A stretch of 64,000 nt of DNA from the NCBI GenBank assembly GCA_949066965.1, contig CARTDA010000016.1, forward strand, positions 1 through 64,000. Direction: 5' to 3'. The notes below the pieces were generated by a model. It made no database searches and was not told the origin of the DNA. It saw only the letters and a program-made list of their open reading frames with translations. The translations under genes and the position numbers were made by a program. Source of the DNA: COE1 sp949066965. GTDB taxonomy: Bacteria; Bacillota; Clostridia; Lachnospirales; Lachnospiraceae. Shown here piece by piece: positions 50,733-59,650 of this stretch. Positions within the stretch are counted from its first letter, which is position 1. Each line of letters begins with the position of its first letter.

Positions 50733-51095
50733 TTATTTACCACATACACGCTCTATCGCGGCAGCCAGTCTGTCCTCCTGAAATGGTTTCACAACAAAAT
50801 CCTTTGCACCATTCTGAATCGCCTGTGCCACCATCGCCTGCTGCCCCATGGCAGAGCACATAACAACCTTCGCATTCGGATCCTGCTCCCGAATCCGCTT
50901 CAGCGCATTCAGTCCGTCCATCTGCGGCATTGTGATATCAAGCAGCACTACGTCAGGCTTACACTCCATATACTTTCTTACAGCCTCCACCCCATTTTCA
51001 GCCTCCGCCACAACAGTGTGCCCATGTGGTGTAACCATCTTCTTAATTGTCATCCTCATAAATGCCGCATCATCCACGACCAATAGATTTGCCAT
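50733..51095 (-). CDS. Single-domain CheY-like response regulator
   Basis: A 120-residue receiver domain with the acidic pair D8-D9, phospho-acceptor D53 (LLDITMP), S81 and K103 (VVKPF), and no output domain. It should signal by phosphorylation-dependent binding, as CheY does at the flagellar motor. No chemotaxis or histidine kinase gene is in the window, so the partner is unknown. It is upstream of the lacI-glgP genes, which have their own promoter. Confidence 0.9.
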   Translation of the reverse strand: MANLLVVDDAAFMRMTIKKMVTPHGHTVVAEAENGVEAVRKYMECKPDVVLLDITMPQMDGLNALKRIREQDPNAKVVMCSAMGQQAMVAQAIQNGAKDFVVKPFQEDRLAAAIERVCGK

Positions 51096-51227
51096 ACCTA
51101 ATTTCCCTTCTTAATTCATTCCTCAAAAACCTTACATACACAATCTTTCACTCTTCTGGGTATGTATCTGTTTTATTGTAACATATCTTTCCACATAATG
51201 GAACAGGTTAATTTATTTTTTCATTAA

Positions 51228-51320
51228 ATCGAGTAAACTGCTCGTTACTGGCAACTACTCACCATGCCCCCATACGCCGCTTCCGCGGCATATTTCCTCC
51301 GCGCGGGGGCTGCGCATAAA
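51228..51320 (+). repeat. Two-hairpin intergenic element, copy C
   Basis: Begins ATCGAGTA and ends GCGCATAAA like copy B. Hairpin 1 is closed by GAGTA (51231-51235)/TACTC (51256-51260). Hairpin 2 has outer arm GCCCCC (51266-51271), inner stem GCCGC (51276-51280)/GCGGC (51285-51289), unpaired ATATTTCCT (51290-51298) and closing arm GGGGGC (51305-51310). The arms differ fully from copy B but still pair. It fills most of the 305-base gap between cheY and glgX. Confidence 0.7.
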
Positions 51321-51323
51321 TAC

Positions 51324-51369
51324 AAGGGTGCATTCCACACAGGCAGCCGCCCATGTGGAATGCACCCTT
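51324..51369 (-). terminator. Terminator after the glycogen-debranching gene
   Basis: AAGGGTGCATTCCACA (51324-51339) pairs without mismatch with TGTGGAATGCACCCTT (51354-51369). The stem is very strong, although the T run on the minus strand is short. Confidence 0.75.
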
Positions 51370-51400
51370 TTGTCATCTGCTTCTGGCGTTCATGTGCCCA

Positions 51401-53512
51401 TTAAAATTTCTCGACAATCGCGACCACGACGGACCGCGGAAACATGACTATCGTATCTTTTCCCATCCACTTTGTCAGTTTATGGTAATCCGTATCCTTT
51501 GTATGTTTAAACTGTGTATTCATAAGGATGCGCCACTTTCGTCCCAGCGGAAGGTTCGGAAGCTGCACCTCCTCCTTCTCCCAAAATGCATTGATACCAA
51601 TGTAAATAATGTCGTCCTCCCTGTTTCCCTCTGTACGTCCCGCAAACATGATGCCGATTGTGCGCGTGTCTGCATCACAACTGCTGTTCCATGCTGTCTT
51701 GTTGTGTATGGAAACTTCCGGGAATCCGCAGCCGCTTGGTCCGGAACGCCCTCTCAGAATCGGATGCTTCTTGCGCAGGTCAATCATGTATTTGCAAAAT
51801 TCAAACATCTCGCTGTACTCTTCCTTGCGGTTCCAGTCCAGCCATGAGATGATATTGTCCTGGCAGTATGCATTGTTGTTGCCAAACTGCGTATTGCAGA
51901 ATTCATCTCCCGCGAGGAACATCGCAGAACCACGGCTGCACATCAGCACGGCAAAGGCATTTTTGCGGAGACGGTTTCGCAGTTCCAGAATCTCCGGATC
52001 ATCCGTGTCGCCCTCTGCCCCGCAGTTCCAGCTGTTGTTGTCGTCCGCGCCATCTGTATTGTTCCACCCGTTTTTCTCGTTGTGCTTACACTGGTATGCA
52101 TACATATCGTACAGCGTGAAGCCGTCATGACAGTTCAGGAAATTTACAGTGGCATTCTCACCACGGTTTTCTTTTCCATATAAGTCAAGGGAACCTGTAA
52201 TACGGTTGATTGCCGCCTGTGCCATGCCGTAATCCCCCTTCAGGAAGCAGCGCATGTCATCGCGGTACCTGCCATTCCACTCTGCCCAGCGGTTCCATGA
52301 GGGAAAGCTGCCTACCTGATACAGTCCGCCCGCGTCCCATGCCTCGGCAATCAGCTTGACATTGCCGAGCACCGGGTCAAACGCAAGACTCTGCAAAAGG
52401 GGCGGCTTGCTCATCGGTGAACCGTCCTCGTTGCGTCCCATGATGGAGGCAAGGTCAAAACGGAAACCATCCACGCGGTAAGACACCACCCAGTAGCGCA
52501 GGCATTCCAGGATAAACTGCTGCACAATCGGATGATTGCAGTTCATCACATTGCCGCAGCCGCTGAAATTGTAATATTTTCCGTCAGGCGTAAGCATATA
52601 GTAGATATTGTTGTCAATCCCCTTAAACGAGAAACACGGTCCCATCTCGTTTCCTTCCGCAGTATGGTTAAATACAACATCGAGGATGACTTCTATCCCG
52701 TTTGCATTCAGTTCATGAATCAGGCTGCGGAATTCATTTCCTGCTTTTCCGGCACGCGTATCTGCGGCATAGGCAACATTGGGCGAAAAAAAGCACACCG
52801 GGCTGTATCCCCAGTAATTCAGGAGCTTTTCGCCGTCCACAACACGCACATCCTCCGTCTCGTCAAACTCAAAAACCGGCATCAGCTCAACCGCATTAAT
52901 TCCAAGCTCCAGAAGATAGGGAATCTTCTCACGGATTCCTTCATAAGTTCCCCTGTGCTCCACACCGGAGGACTTATCCTGTGTGAATCCCCTTACATGC
53001 ATCTCATAGATAATCATGTCCTTGGGCTCTAAGCTGGTATTCTTGAAGTTTCCCCAGTCATATCCGCCGTCCACGACACGCCCCTTGTATATGCGCTCTG
53101 AAACCAGCTTTTCCTTTCCCCAGTTCTCCTGGCCTGCGACGGACTTGGCATACGGGTCAAGGATGTATTTTGTCTTGTCAAAGAGCAGCCCTTTGCCGGG
53201 GTTATACTCACCGTCAAACTGATATGCATACTCGAAATCCTTGGGTTTGAGCCCATAGACAACCATGGAGTATGTGTCGCCCAGACGACAGGATTCCGGA
53301 AACGGTATCACTGCATAGGGCTCATGCTCGCCGACACGAAACAGGCAGAGACTGCACGATTCCGCCCCATTTGAATGAATCGTGAAGTTTACCCCTTCAT
53401 CCACCCTGACCGCCCCATTGCTCAAAAAATTGCCAGGCCTGACCTTGAACCCGCCTATGTCATCCGTAGGCGGAAAATATTTCCTTTCCAATCCCGAACC
53501 AAAATACATCAT
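51401..53512 (-). CDS. glgX: Glycogen debranching enzyme (GlgX/isoamylase type, GH13)
   Basis: A 703-residue GH13 enzyme that cleaves alpha-1,6 branches. An N-terminal carbohydrate-binding (CBM48-type) domain at about 15-140 precedes the barrel. Catalytic marks are VDGFRFDLASI (nucleophile Asp), LIAEAWDAGG (acid/base Glu) and FLNCHDGFTL (third Asp). It would complete glycogen breakdown with GlgP and MalQ. GGAGG is 13 bases before the ATG pair. It has its own promoter. Confidence 0.93.
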   Translation of the reverse strand: MMYFGSGLERKYFPPTDDIGGFKVRPGNFLSNGAVRVDEGVNFTIHSNGAESCSLCLFRVGEHEPYAVIPFPESCRLGDTYSMVVYGLKPKDFEYAYQFDGEYNPGKGLLFDKTKYILDPYAKSVAGQENWGKEKLVSERIYKGRVVDGGYDWGNFKNTSLEPKDMIIYEMHVRGFTQDKSSGVEHRGTYEGIREKIPYLLELGINAVELMPVFEFDETEDVRVVDGEKLLNYWGYSPVCFFSPNVAYAADTRAGKAGNEFRSLIHELNANGIEVILDVVFNHTAEGNEMGPCFSFKGIDNNIYYMLTPDGKYYNFSGCGNVMNCNHPIVQQFILECLRYWVVSYRVDGFRFDLASIMGRNEDGSPMSKPPLLQSLAFDPVLGNVKLIAEAWDAGGLYQVGSFPSWNRWAEWNGRYRDDMRCFLKGDYGMAQAAINRITGSLDLYGKENRGENATVNFLNCHDGFTLYDMYAYQCKHNEKNGWNNTDGADDNNSWNCGAEGDTDDPEILELRNRLRKNAFAVLMCSRGSAMFLAGDEFCNTQFGNNNAYCQDNIISWLDWNRKEEYSEMFEFCKYMIDLRKKHPILRGRSGPSGCGFPEVSIHNKTAWNSSCDADTRTIGIMFAGRTEGNREDDIIYIGINAFWEKEEVQLPNLPLGRKWRILMNTQFKHTKDTDYHKLTKWMGKDTIVMFPRSVVVAIVEKF

Positions 53513-53580
53513 ATTCTCGCAATCACCTCTTTTTTATATATTTTATGGTAAACGCAAATCATATTTACCTATATACCCTA

Positions 53581-53609
53581 ATTTTACATGATTTCCCATA
53601 ATGGTGCAA
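53581..53609 (-). promoter_or_regulatory. glgX promoter with LacI-type half operator
   Basis: On the minus strand, TTGCAC (53604-53609) and TAAAAT (53581-53586) are 17 bases apart. GAAACGTTGC overlaps the -35 at about 53606-53615 and resembles half of the GAAAACGTTTTC operator upstream of the glgP-linked lacI. Confidence 0.55.
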
Positions 53610-53733
53610 CGTTTCAATTTTTTTTATTTATTTCCCCATGAAACCCCTCTGTATATCTTTTCCCATTTGTGGAAATTTTATCCATATAAAGCCTGTTTTA
53701 TCCTTTTTCCAGCACTTCTTATACAAAATAAAC

Positions 53734-53771
53734 AAAAAGCTCTCTGACAATATGAAATATTGCCAAAGAGC
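53734..53771 (-). terminator. kduI terminator
   Basis: GCTCTCTGACAATAT (53739-53753) pairs imperfectly with ATATTGCCAAAGAGC (53757-53771), and a T run (A at 53734-53738) follows on the minus strand. Confidence 0.75.
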
Positions 53772-53781
53772 GTCTGTTTCC

Positions 53782-54642
53782 TTATCGCAAATCCTGCATG
53801 CGAACGCCGTCCATATCGTCGAAGTCCTGGTTTTCCCCGACCATTCCCCAGATAAAGGTATACGCACGGCTTCCGCTTCCCGAATGGATTGACCAGCTCG
53901 GAGAAATGACTGCCTGCTCATTCCTCATAACGATATGCCTTGTCTCCCGTGGCTCGCCCATATAATGCATCACAAACGCATCCTCGGGCATATCAAAATA
54001 TAAATAGACCTCCATGCGCCTGTCATGCGTATGGCAGGGCATTGTATTCCACACACTTCCGGGCTTCAGTGCCGTCATCCCCATAACAAGCTGACAGCTC
54101 TCAACCTGTCCGGGCAGAATGTACTTGTTGATTACCCTGTGGTTTGCATCCTCAAGGCAGCCAAGCTCCACCTTGTTCTCATCCTTGATGATGACAACAT
54201 CCTCCGAAGCCTCGCCCTGCGGTTTAATGAGCTTTGTCGGATATGCCTTGTGTGCCGGGGCGCTGTTCAGATAGAACTTTGCCGGACTTGCGGTGTCAGC
54301 GGACTCAAATATGATATCCCTTGCGCCCATTCCGATATACATGCCTTCCTTGTGCCCGACCTCATACCGTCTGCCATCCACTGTGATGTAGCCTGCCGGT
54401 CCGATATTAATCACACCCAGCTCACGTCTCTGGCAGAAATATTCTGCGCGGAGTTCATCCCCCGCCGTGAGCGCGATGGGTTCCACTGGCACCGCCGACC
54501 CTGTGATAATACGGTCGATGTGGCTGTAGACAAGCTTTATCGTGCCTGTCTGAAACAAATCGTCAATCAGAAACTCCTCCCGCAATCTCTCGGTTGTGTA
54601 GTATCTGACATCCTTTGGTGAAGCTGCTGTTCTTAATTCCAT
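53782..54642 (-). CDS. kduI: 5-dehydro-4-deoxy-D-glucuronate isomerase
   Basis: A 286-residue cupin-type isomerase that converts 5-keto-4-deoxyuronate (from unsaturated uronic acids) to 3-deoxy-D-glycero-2,5-hexodiulosonate. The zinc site CHTHDRRMEVYLYF (two His and Glu) and SIHSGSGSRAYTF are conserved. The start at 54642 is preceded by GGAAGGGA. It is divergent from the lacI-uxaC operon and carries the same operator type, so it belongs to one uronate regulon. Confidence 0.95.
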   Translation of the reverse strand: MELRTAASPKDVRYYTTERLREEFLIDDLFQTGTIKLVYSHIDRIITGSAVPVEPIALTAGDELRAEYFCQRRELGVINIGPAGYITVDGRRYEVGHKEGMYIGMGARDIIFESADTASPAKFYLNSAPAHKAYPTKLIKPQGEASEDVVIIKDENKVELGCLEDANHRVINKYILPGQVESCQLVMGMTALKPGSVWNTMPCHTHDRRMEVYLYFDMPEDAFVMHYMGEPRETRHIVMRNEQAVISPSWSIHSGSGSRAYTFIWGMVGENQDFDDMDGVRMQDLR

Positions 54643-54673
54643 GATAATCCCTTCCTTTTTTATAGTTATACTC

Positions 54674-54732
54674 ATGCGGCTGTGTGCATCATCTTATATC
54701 GGGCGGTCAGCCTTTTTGACCGCCCGTATAAT
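54674..54732. repeat. Partial copy D' of the two-hairpin element flank
   Basis: This 59-base stretch in the kduI leader matches 54950-55008 with about nine changes. It contains the right arm and exit of hairpin 2 from copy D plus a strong hairpin GGGCGGTCA (54701-54709)/TGACCGCCC (54717-54725). It lies in the 5' untranslated region of kduI. Confidence 0.7.
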
Positions 54733-54749
54733 TATGGGCTGCCTTTTCT

Positions 54750-54790
54750 GTAAGTACTTACATTTTATCTCATTCTTAACAGGCAGTCAA
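54750..54790 (-). promoter_or_regulatory. kduI promoter and operator
   Basis: On the minus strand, TTGACT (54785-54790) and TAAAAT (54762-54767) are 17 bases apart. The perfect palindrome GTAAGTACTTAC at 54750-54761 covers the transcription start and is a good operator for the divergent LacI regulator. Confidence 0.75.
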
Positions 54791-54881
54791 TAAGATATTC
54801 CATATTTTACTGCTGCCAGTTTGTTTTCTCACGCGGCTTGAAAGGCCCCTGAATAGTAACTGGAATGCTTCCACTTATGTA

Positions 54882-54969
54882 TACCCACGACGGATGAAAT
54901 CTGCCGTGGGTATTGCGCCAGCCACAGCCGCGAGACGGCATATTTCCTTATGCGGCTGTGTGCATCACC
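54882..54969 (+). repeat. Two-hairpin intergenic element, copy D
   Basis: Hairpin 1 is TACCCACG (54882-54889)/CGTGGGTA (54905-54912). After the linker TTGCGCC, hairpin 2 has outer arm CACAGCCGC (54923-54931), inner GCCG/CGGC, unpaired ATATTTCCT (54940-54948) and closing arm GCGGCTGTG (54952-54960), then TGCAT. Both hairpins have arms unlike copies A-C but the same plan. It lies between kduI and lacI. Confidence 0.7.
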
Positions 54970-55101
54970 TTATATTGGGCGCCCAGTTTTTTCGACCGCC
55001 AGTATAACAGTTCAGCCCGGGGCTTTGCATGTCCTGAAGCTTGTAATGGAAAGCCGAAGCCGGAACTGTTACAAGCTTATAAACAATTTATTCAAATTTA
55101 C

Positions 55102-55154
55102 TTGATTTTCATATGTATTCATAGTACAATTTATATAAAATTGATAGTGCTTAC
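55102..55154 (+). promoter_or_regulatory. Promoter and operator of the lacI-uxaC operon
   Basis: TTGATT (55102-55107) and TACAAT (55125-55130) are 17 bases apart. GATAGTGCTTAC at 55143-55154, just past the start site, matches 9 of 12 positions of the kduI palindrome GTAAGTACTTAC. The leader is about 90 bases long. Confidence 0.65.
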
Positions 55155-55230
55155 ACACCTTGTTACATCCAGCAGACATACCAATGCACTACCTTATCCA
55201 GCGTCAAAACAGACCAGAAAGGACACTCGC

Positions 55231-56235
55231 ATGACAATATATGATGTTTCTGAGAAAGCCGGTGTATCCATCGCAACAGTATCGCGCGTGTTAAACGGTT
55301 CCAGCAACGTGAGCGCACAGACACGCCAGAAGGTTCTCGCTGTCATAGAGGCATGTGACTACACGCCCAACGCTTTTGCAAGGGGACTTGGCTTAAACTC
55401 AATGAATACAATCGGCATTCTCTGTGCTGATTCTTCTGACCTGTATCTTGCCAATGCCATATACTACATCGAGCAGGAATTAAGGGAAAACAACTACAAC
55501 TGCATTCTGTGCTGTACCGGCTATCAGCTTGAGGACAAACAGAAATACCTGAATCTCCTTGTCAACAAAAAGGTTGACAGCGTGATTCTTGTGGGCTCTA
55601 ACTTCATCTCGGATAACGACACTGAAAACGATTACATCCGTGACGCAGCAAAGGAAGTCCCAGTACTTTTATTGAATGCCGACTTTGACTGCGAAAATGT
55701 ATATTGCAGTCTCTGCGACGACTTCAAGTCAACAATGCAGGCGACCACGTACATGATAGAAACCGGAATCAAGGATATCCTCTATCTATACAACTCAAAA
55801 TCATTTTCCGCGCTCAGGAAATTGTCCGGCTACCAGAGCGCCCTCACACAAAAGGGCATTCCGCTGCGCATGGAATATATCCAGTATTTTCCGGGAAGCC
55901 ATGCCAACCTTCCCGCAATCGCGGATTTTCTTACCGACCTTGACAGTACTGTCAAGTACAGGGCTGTCGTAGCGGCCGACGACAACCTTGCCATCGGCGC
56001 CGTCAAGTTTGCGCACAAAAAAGGTCTGACTGTGCCCGGGGACTTGTCAATCATCGGCTACAACAATTCTATCCTGAGCACCTGCTGCGAACCGGAGCTC
56101 ACAAGTGTTGACAACCGTCTCGAGACATTGTGCCACCATATTGTCAAGACGCTCATCGGAATACTAAACAATAAGGAAATGCCCCAGAAGGTCATCTTCT
56201 CCGGCGAACTGATTAAAAGAGGGACAACTCTTTAA
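55231..56235 (+). CDS. LacI family regulator of uronate catabolism
   Basis: A 334-residue LacI/GalR regulator with DNA-binding domain TIYDVSEKAGVSIATVSRVLNGSSNVS. It is followed 34 bases later by uxaC and faces kduI, so uronates or their breakdown products are the likely effectors. The frame is open back to 54913, but that part runs through repeat D and the promoter. ATG 55231 has GAAAGGA 7 bases upstream and starts the DNA-binding domain, as usual. Confidence 0.92.
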   Translation: MTIYDVSEKAGVSIATVSRVLNGSSNVSAQTRQKVLAVIEACDYTPNAFARGLGLNSMNTIGILCADSSDLYLANAIYYIEQELRENNYNCILCCTGYQLEDKQKYLNLLVNKKVDSVILVGSNFISDNDTENDYIRDAAKEVPVLLLNADFDCENVYCSLCDDFKSTMQATTYMIETGIKDILYLYNSKSFSALRKLSGYQSALTQKGIPLRMEYIQYFPGSHANLPAIADFLTDLDSTVKYRAVVAADDNLAIGAVKFAHKKGLTVPGDLSIIGYNNSILSTCCEPELTSVDNRLETLCHHIVKTLIGILNNKEMPQKVIFSGELIKRGTTL

Positions 56236-56269
56236 AAATACACTTTTAAAAGTAATAGGAGGAATTATC

Positions 56270-57685
56270 ATGAAATCATTTATGGATCAGGACTTTTTGC
56301 TCCAGACCGGCACAGCAAGTGACCTTTTTCACAAGTATGCGGAAAAGACACCAATACTGGACTACCACTGCCACATCAATCCCGCCGAAATCGCAGACGA
56401 CCGCAGGTTTGACAATATCACGCAGGTGTGGCTTGGCGGCGACCACTACAAATGGCGCTTTATGCGCTCCTGTGGCGTGGACGAAAAGTACATCACCGGC
56501 GCCGCGTCCGACAAGGAAAAATTCTTCAAATGGGCAGAGTGTGTCGGAAAGGCAATCGGCAACCCGCTCTACCACTGGACACATCTGGAGCTGCAGCGCT
56601 ATTTCGGCTACACAGGCGTCCTCAACAAAAAGACTGCCGAGGAAGTGTGGACTCTCTGCAATGAAAAACTCAAGGAGGACAGCATGAGTGTGCGTGGTCT
56701 GATTAAGCGTTCCAATGTCACATTAATCTGCACAACCGATGACCCTGTCGACTCCCTTGAATACCACCAGAAGCTTGCGGCGGATGACACGTTTGATGTG
56801 AAAGTGCTTCCAGCATGGAGACCTGACAAGGCGATGAATATTGAAAAGCCTGATTATTTTGAATATCTTGACAAGCTTTCCGCAGTGAGCGGCGCCCCCA
56901 TCAACTCCTTTGCGGATTTAAAGGCCGCACTGCACAACCGGCTTGACTTTTTTGCTTCCATGGGCTGCTGCGTGTCTGACCACGCGCTTGAGTATGTCAT
57001 GTACCAGCCTGCATCCGACGAGGAGATTGAGGCCATCTTCGCAAGGAGAAAGGGCGGCGCGGCGGTTACAAGGCTTGAGGAGCTACAGTACAAGACTGCG
57101 TTCATGCTGTATGTCGGCAAGGAATACCACCGCCTGAACTGGGTTATGCAGCTCCACTATGGATGCAAGCGGGACAACAACACCCTGCGCTATGACCAGT
57201 TAGGTCCTGACACGGGCTACGACTGCATCAACAACTATGCCCCGTCCGCCGAGCTTGCTGATTTCCTCAATGCACTGATAAAAACGGATGAGCTGCCAAA
57301 AACAATCATCTACAGCCTGAACCCAAACGACAATCAGGCAATCGGTACAATCCTTGGCTGCTTCCAGGACTCCACGGCATGTGCGAAAATCCAGCAGGGC
57401 AGCGCATGGTGGTTTAACGACCACAAGACAGGAATGCAGGATCAGATGATTTCCCTTGCCAGCCTCGGAAATCTCTCAGGATTTGTCGGTATGCTGACAG
57501 ACTCAAGGAGCTTCCTCTCCTACACAAGGCATGAGTATTTCAGGAGAATCCTGTGCAACCTGGTTGGAAACTGGGTCGAGGACGGCGAGTTCCCCGCTGA
57601 CATGGAAACACTCGAGGAGATTGTCAAAGGAATTTCCTACAATAATGCGGTGAATTACTTTGGATTTGACCTGGAAACGGTATAA
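56270..57685 (+). CDS. uxaC: Glucuronate/galacturonate isomerase
   Basis: A 471-residue uronate isomerase of the amidohydrolase superfamily that converts D-glucuronate to D-fructuronate or D-galacturonate to D-tagaturonate. The metal motif HCH is in ILDYHCHINPAEI near residue 35, and WWFND and GMLTDSRSFLSYTRHEYFRR are family hallmarks. AGGAGG lies 7 bases before the ATG. Cotranscribed with lacI. Confidence 0.97.
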   Translation: MKSFMDQDFLLQTGTASDLFHKYAEKTPILDYHCHINPAEIADDRRFDNITQVWLGGDHYKWRFMRSCGVDEKYITGAASDKEKFFKWAECVGKAIGNPLYHWTHLELQRYFGYTGVLNKKTAEEVWTLCNEKLKEDSMSVRGLIKRSNVTLICTTDDPVDSLEYHQKLAADDTFDVKVLPAWRPDKAMNIEKPDYFEYLDKLSAVSGAPINSFADLKAALHNRLDFFASMGCCVSDHALEYVMYQPASDEEIEAIFARRKGGAAVTRLEELQYKTAFMLYVGKEYHRLNWVMQLHYGCKRDNNTLRYDQLGPDTGYDCINNYAPSAELADFLNALIKTDELPKTIIYSLNPNDNQAIGTILGCFQDSTACAKIQQGSAWWFNDHKTGMQDQMISLASLGNLSGFVGMLTDSRSFLSYTRHEYFRRILCNLVGNWVEDGEFPADMETLEEIVKGISYNNAVNYFGFDLETV

Positions 57686-57698
57686 TCATATCATGTGC

Positions 57699-57741
57699 CC
57701 GGATAAAAAGGCTGCCAGTTTACGGCAGCCTTTTTATCCGG
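57699..57741. terminator. Bidirectional terminator between uxaC and the GH2 gene
   Basis: An 18-base stem: CCGGATAAAAAGGCTGCC (57699-57716) pairs perfectly with GGCAGCCTTTTTATCCGG (57724-57741). The inner T/A runs serve both converging genes. Confidence 0.85.
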
Positions 57742-57760
57742 CATAAATATCTCCCCATCT

Positions 57761-59566
57761 TCACAGCTTCACCACTTTCCGGTCATAGGTCATAATGCCG
57801 TTAATTTCTTCCTCAATGTCTGTCAGCTGGGTGTAGACAGATGCACACAAGCCTTCCTTTTTCAGTTCCTGCACCCGCTTGTCGAGCATGCCATATGCGG
57901 ACTTCAGCGCTTCCATATCCCCATGGCTTCCATATCCGAAATACCGGTCGGAGTAAGTGTGATTTGGTACTGCAAGGGACATTCCGCCAAACTCTGATAT
58001 GACATACGGCTTTTTGGTCCTTTTTGCCACGAGCTCAAAGAAATAGATGTGTTCGCTTTTTAAGTCGCCTGCATCCTGGTCAAACCAGCCGCTGTGCGCG
58101 TCAATTATGCGCGTGTCGTCAACCGTGCGCACCATGTCGGTGTTTTCCTTCGCGTCAAACTGCCCCCATCCTTCGTTGAACAGTACCCAGGTGCAAATCG
58201 AAGTACAGTTGTAAAGCTGCCTGACTGTCTCGATGCACTCCTTTTTCCACTCCTCCCTGCCATTTTTGTCCGCCCTTGACGTATAGCCATAGTCGTTGTC
58301 CCGTTTATGCCGGAGCGGAAACAATACGGTAGGTATATAGCAGGTCTTTATCAGGTTGTAGGTTGTCCCGCCGTTAATCATGTCCTGCCAGACCAGCATT
58401 CCCAGTCTGTCGCAGTGATAATACCACCGCATCGGCTCTATCTTACAGTGCTTGCGTATCATGTTAAAGCCCTTTTCCTTTGCCGTCTCGATGTCGAAAA
58501 TCATCGCCTCGTCACTCACAGGCGTCAAAAGGCTTTCGGGATAGTAGCCCTGGTCAAGGATTCCTTTCTGGAAATAGGGCTGGTGGTTGAGGCAAAGCCT
58601 TGGGATTCCGCTGCTGTCCGGCTCTGCGGTGAAGATGCGCATGCCAAAATAGCTCTCCACCATATCCTCTCCATATATAATGCGGATATCATATAAAAAC
58701 GGATGCTCCGGTGTCCAGCTTTTCTTGTCTGGAACATCCATCCGAATAACAGTCTTTTCTTCCGGCAGGACACGAACGCTCCGTTCTCCCGCGACCCGGT
58801 TCTGGTCAAACAACAGAACCTTGCAGGAAATTGGGTGCTGCCCTGTCTGTCTGGCTGTCTGCTTATTTGATGTTATCTCGACAGACACGCTGTCATTGTC
58901 ATAGTCCGGTGTGATACGCAACTCCCGGATATAGGTCCCGGGAACCCACTCGCACCACACTGTCTGCCACAGACCGCTCTGGGCAGTATAAAACATCCCG
59001 CCGTTTTTGAGCATCTGCTTTCCCCGCCCATGATAAGATGTGTCGCTTTTGTCCTGCACGCAGATCCGCAGTGTGTTCCTTCCGACCTGTATGCAGTCCG
59101 TGATGTCGATGGTGAATGCCTGATAGCCGCCGGAATGCGTTCCCGCCAGTGTATCATTGACATAGACGCGGCACCGTTCGTCACAGGCACCGAAATTCAG
59201 CAGCAGCCTCCTCTCCATCGGAATCCTGTCAATCATAAGCTTTCGCTCATACCACAGGTATTCATCCGGCTTGAGCTGCCGCTGCACACCTGACAGGTAT
59301 GTCTCCGGAGAAAATGGTACGCGGATATCGCCATCCCAGAGCACCGGCCGTTCATCATCGCCCGTGAATGCGTATTTCCAGATACCATTTAAGATGATAT
59401 GGTTCTTCCTCGCCATCTGTGGTCTTGGGTATTCTGTCAGCACAACCTCTGTCTGCTCCTGCGCAATCTGTTCGCCCCATGGCGTCATCAGCTGGTTGTA
59501 CTTTCTGTCACCTTTATCCAAGATTTTATTTAATTGAAGCGTCTCCATTATTTCCCTGATTTTCAT
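57761..59566 (-). CDS. Glycoside hydrolase family 2 protein (beta-glucuronidase/galactosidase-like)
   Basis: A 601-residue GH2 enzyme with an N-terminal jelly-roll sugar-binding domain, an immunoglobulin-like domain and a barrel. The acid/base Glu is in WVLFNEGWGQFD and the nucleophile Glu in YVISEFGGMSL. It has no signal peptide, so it is cytoplasmic. The Asn-x-Lys pair that fixes glucuronide binding in true beta-glucuronidases is not visible after the nucleophile; the end reads YTQLTDIEEEINGIMTYDR. Substrate is therefore open despite the uronate neighbours. The start at 59566 has GGGG 6 bases upstream; a hairpin GCCGCC/GGCGGC lies just before it at 59579-59593. Confidence 0.85.
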   Translation of the reverse strand: MKIREIMETLQLNKILDKGDRKYNQLMTPWGEQIAQEQTEVVLTEYPRPQMARKNHIILNGIWKYAFTGDDERPVLWDGDIRVPFSPETYLSGVQRQLKPDEYLWYERKLMIDRIPMERRLLLNFGACDERCRVYVNDTLAGTHSGGYQAFTIDITDCIQVGRNTLRICVQDKSDTSYHGRGKQMLKNGGMFYTAQSGLWQTVWCEWVPGTYIRELRITPDYDNDSVSVEITSNKQTARQTGQHPISCKVLLFDQNRVAGERSVRVLPEEKTVIRMDVPDKKSWTPEHPFLYDIRIIYGEDMVESYFGMRIFTAEPDSSGIPRLCLNHQPYFQKGILDQGYYPESLLTPVSDEAMIFDIETAKEKGFNMIRKHCKIEPMRWYYHCDRLGMLVWQDMINGGTTYNLIKTCYIPTVLFPLRHKRDNDYGYTSRADKNGREEWKKECIETVRQLYNCTSICTWVLFNEGWGQFDAKENTDMVRTVDDTRIIDAHSGWFDQDAGDLKSEHIYFFELVAKRTKKPYVISEFGGMSLAVPNHTYSDRYFGYGSHGDMEALKSAYGMLDKRVQELKKEGLCASVYTQLTDIEEEINGIMTYDRKVVKL

Positions 59567-59618
59567 ATCAATCCCCATGCCGCCTTTGGCGGCTTCTTTC
59601 CAATATAAAGCTCCTTTT

Positions 59619-59647
59619 ATTATATCCAATTCTTAAAAAAGTGTAAA
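59619..59647 (-). promoter_or_regulatory. Promoter of the GH2 gene
   Basis: On the minus strand, TTTACA (59642-59647) and a perfect TATAAT (59619-59624) are 17 bases apart. The start site near 59612 rules out the upstream TTG start at 59629. Confidence 0.7.
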
Positions 59648-59650
59648 GCC

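Noticed and set aside
53628..53921. Open frame of 97 codons on the minus strand at the kduI end
   Set aside because: It overlaps the kduI 3' end and terminator in another frame and has no credible protein features.
54913..55230. Longer reading frame for the uronate LacI gene
   Set aside because: It would pass through repeat D and the promoter; LacI proteins begin with the DNA-binding domain, as at 55231.
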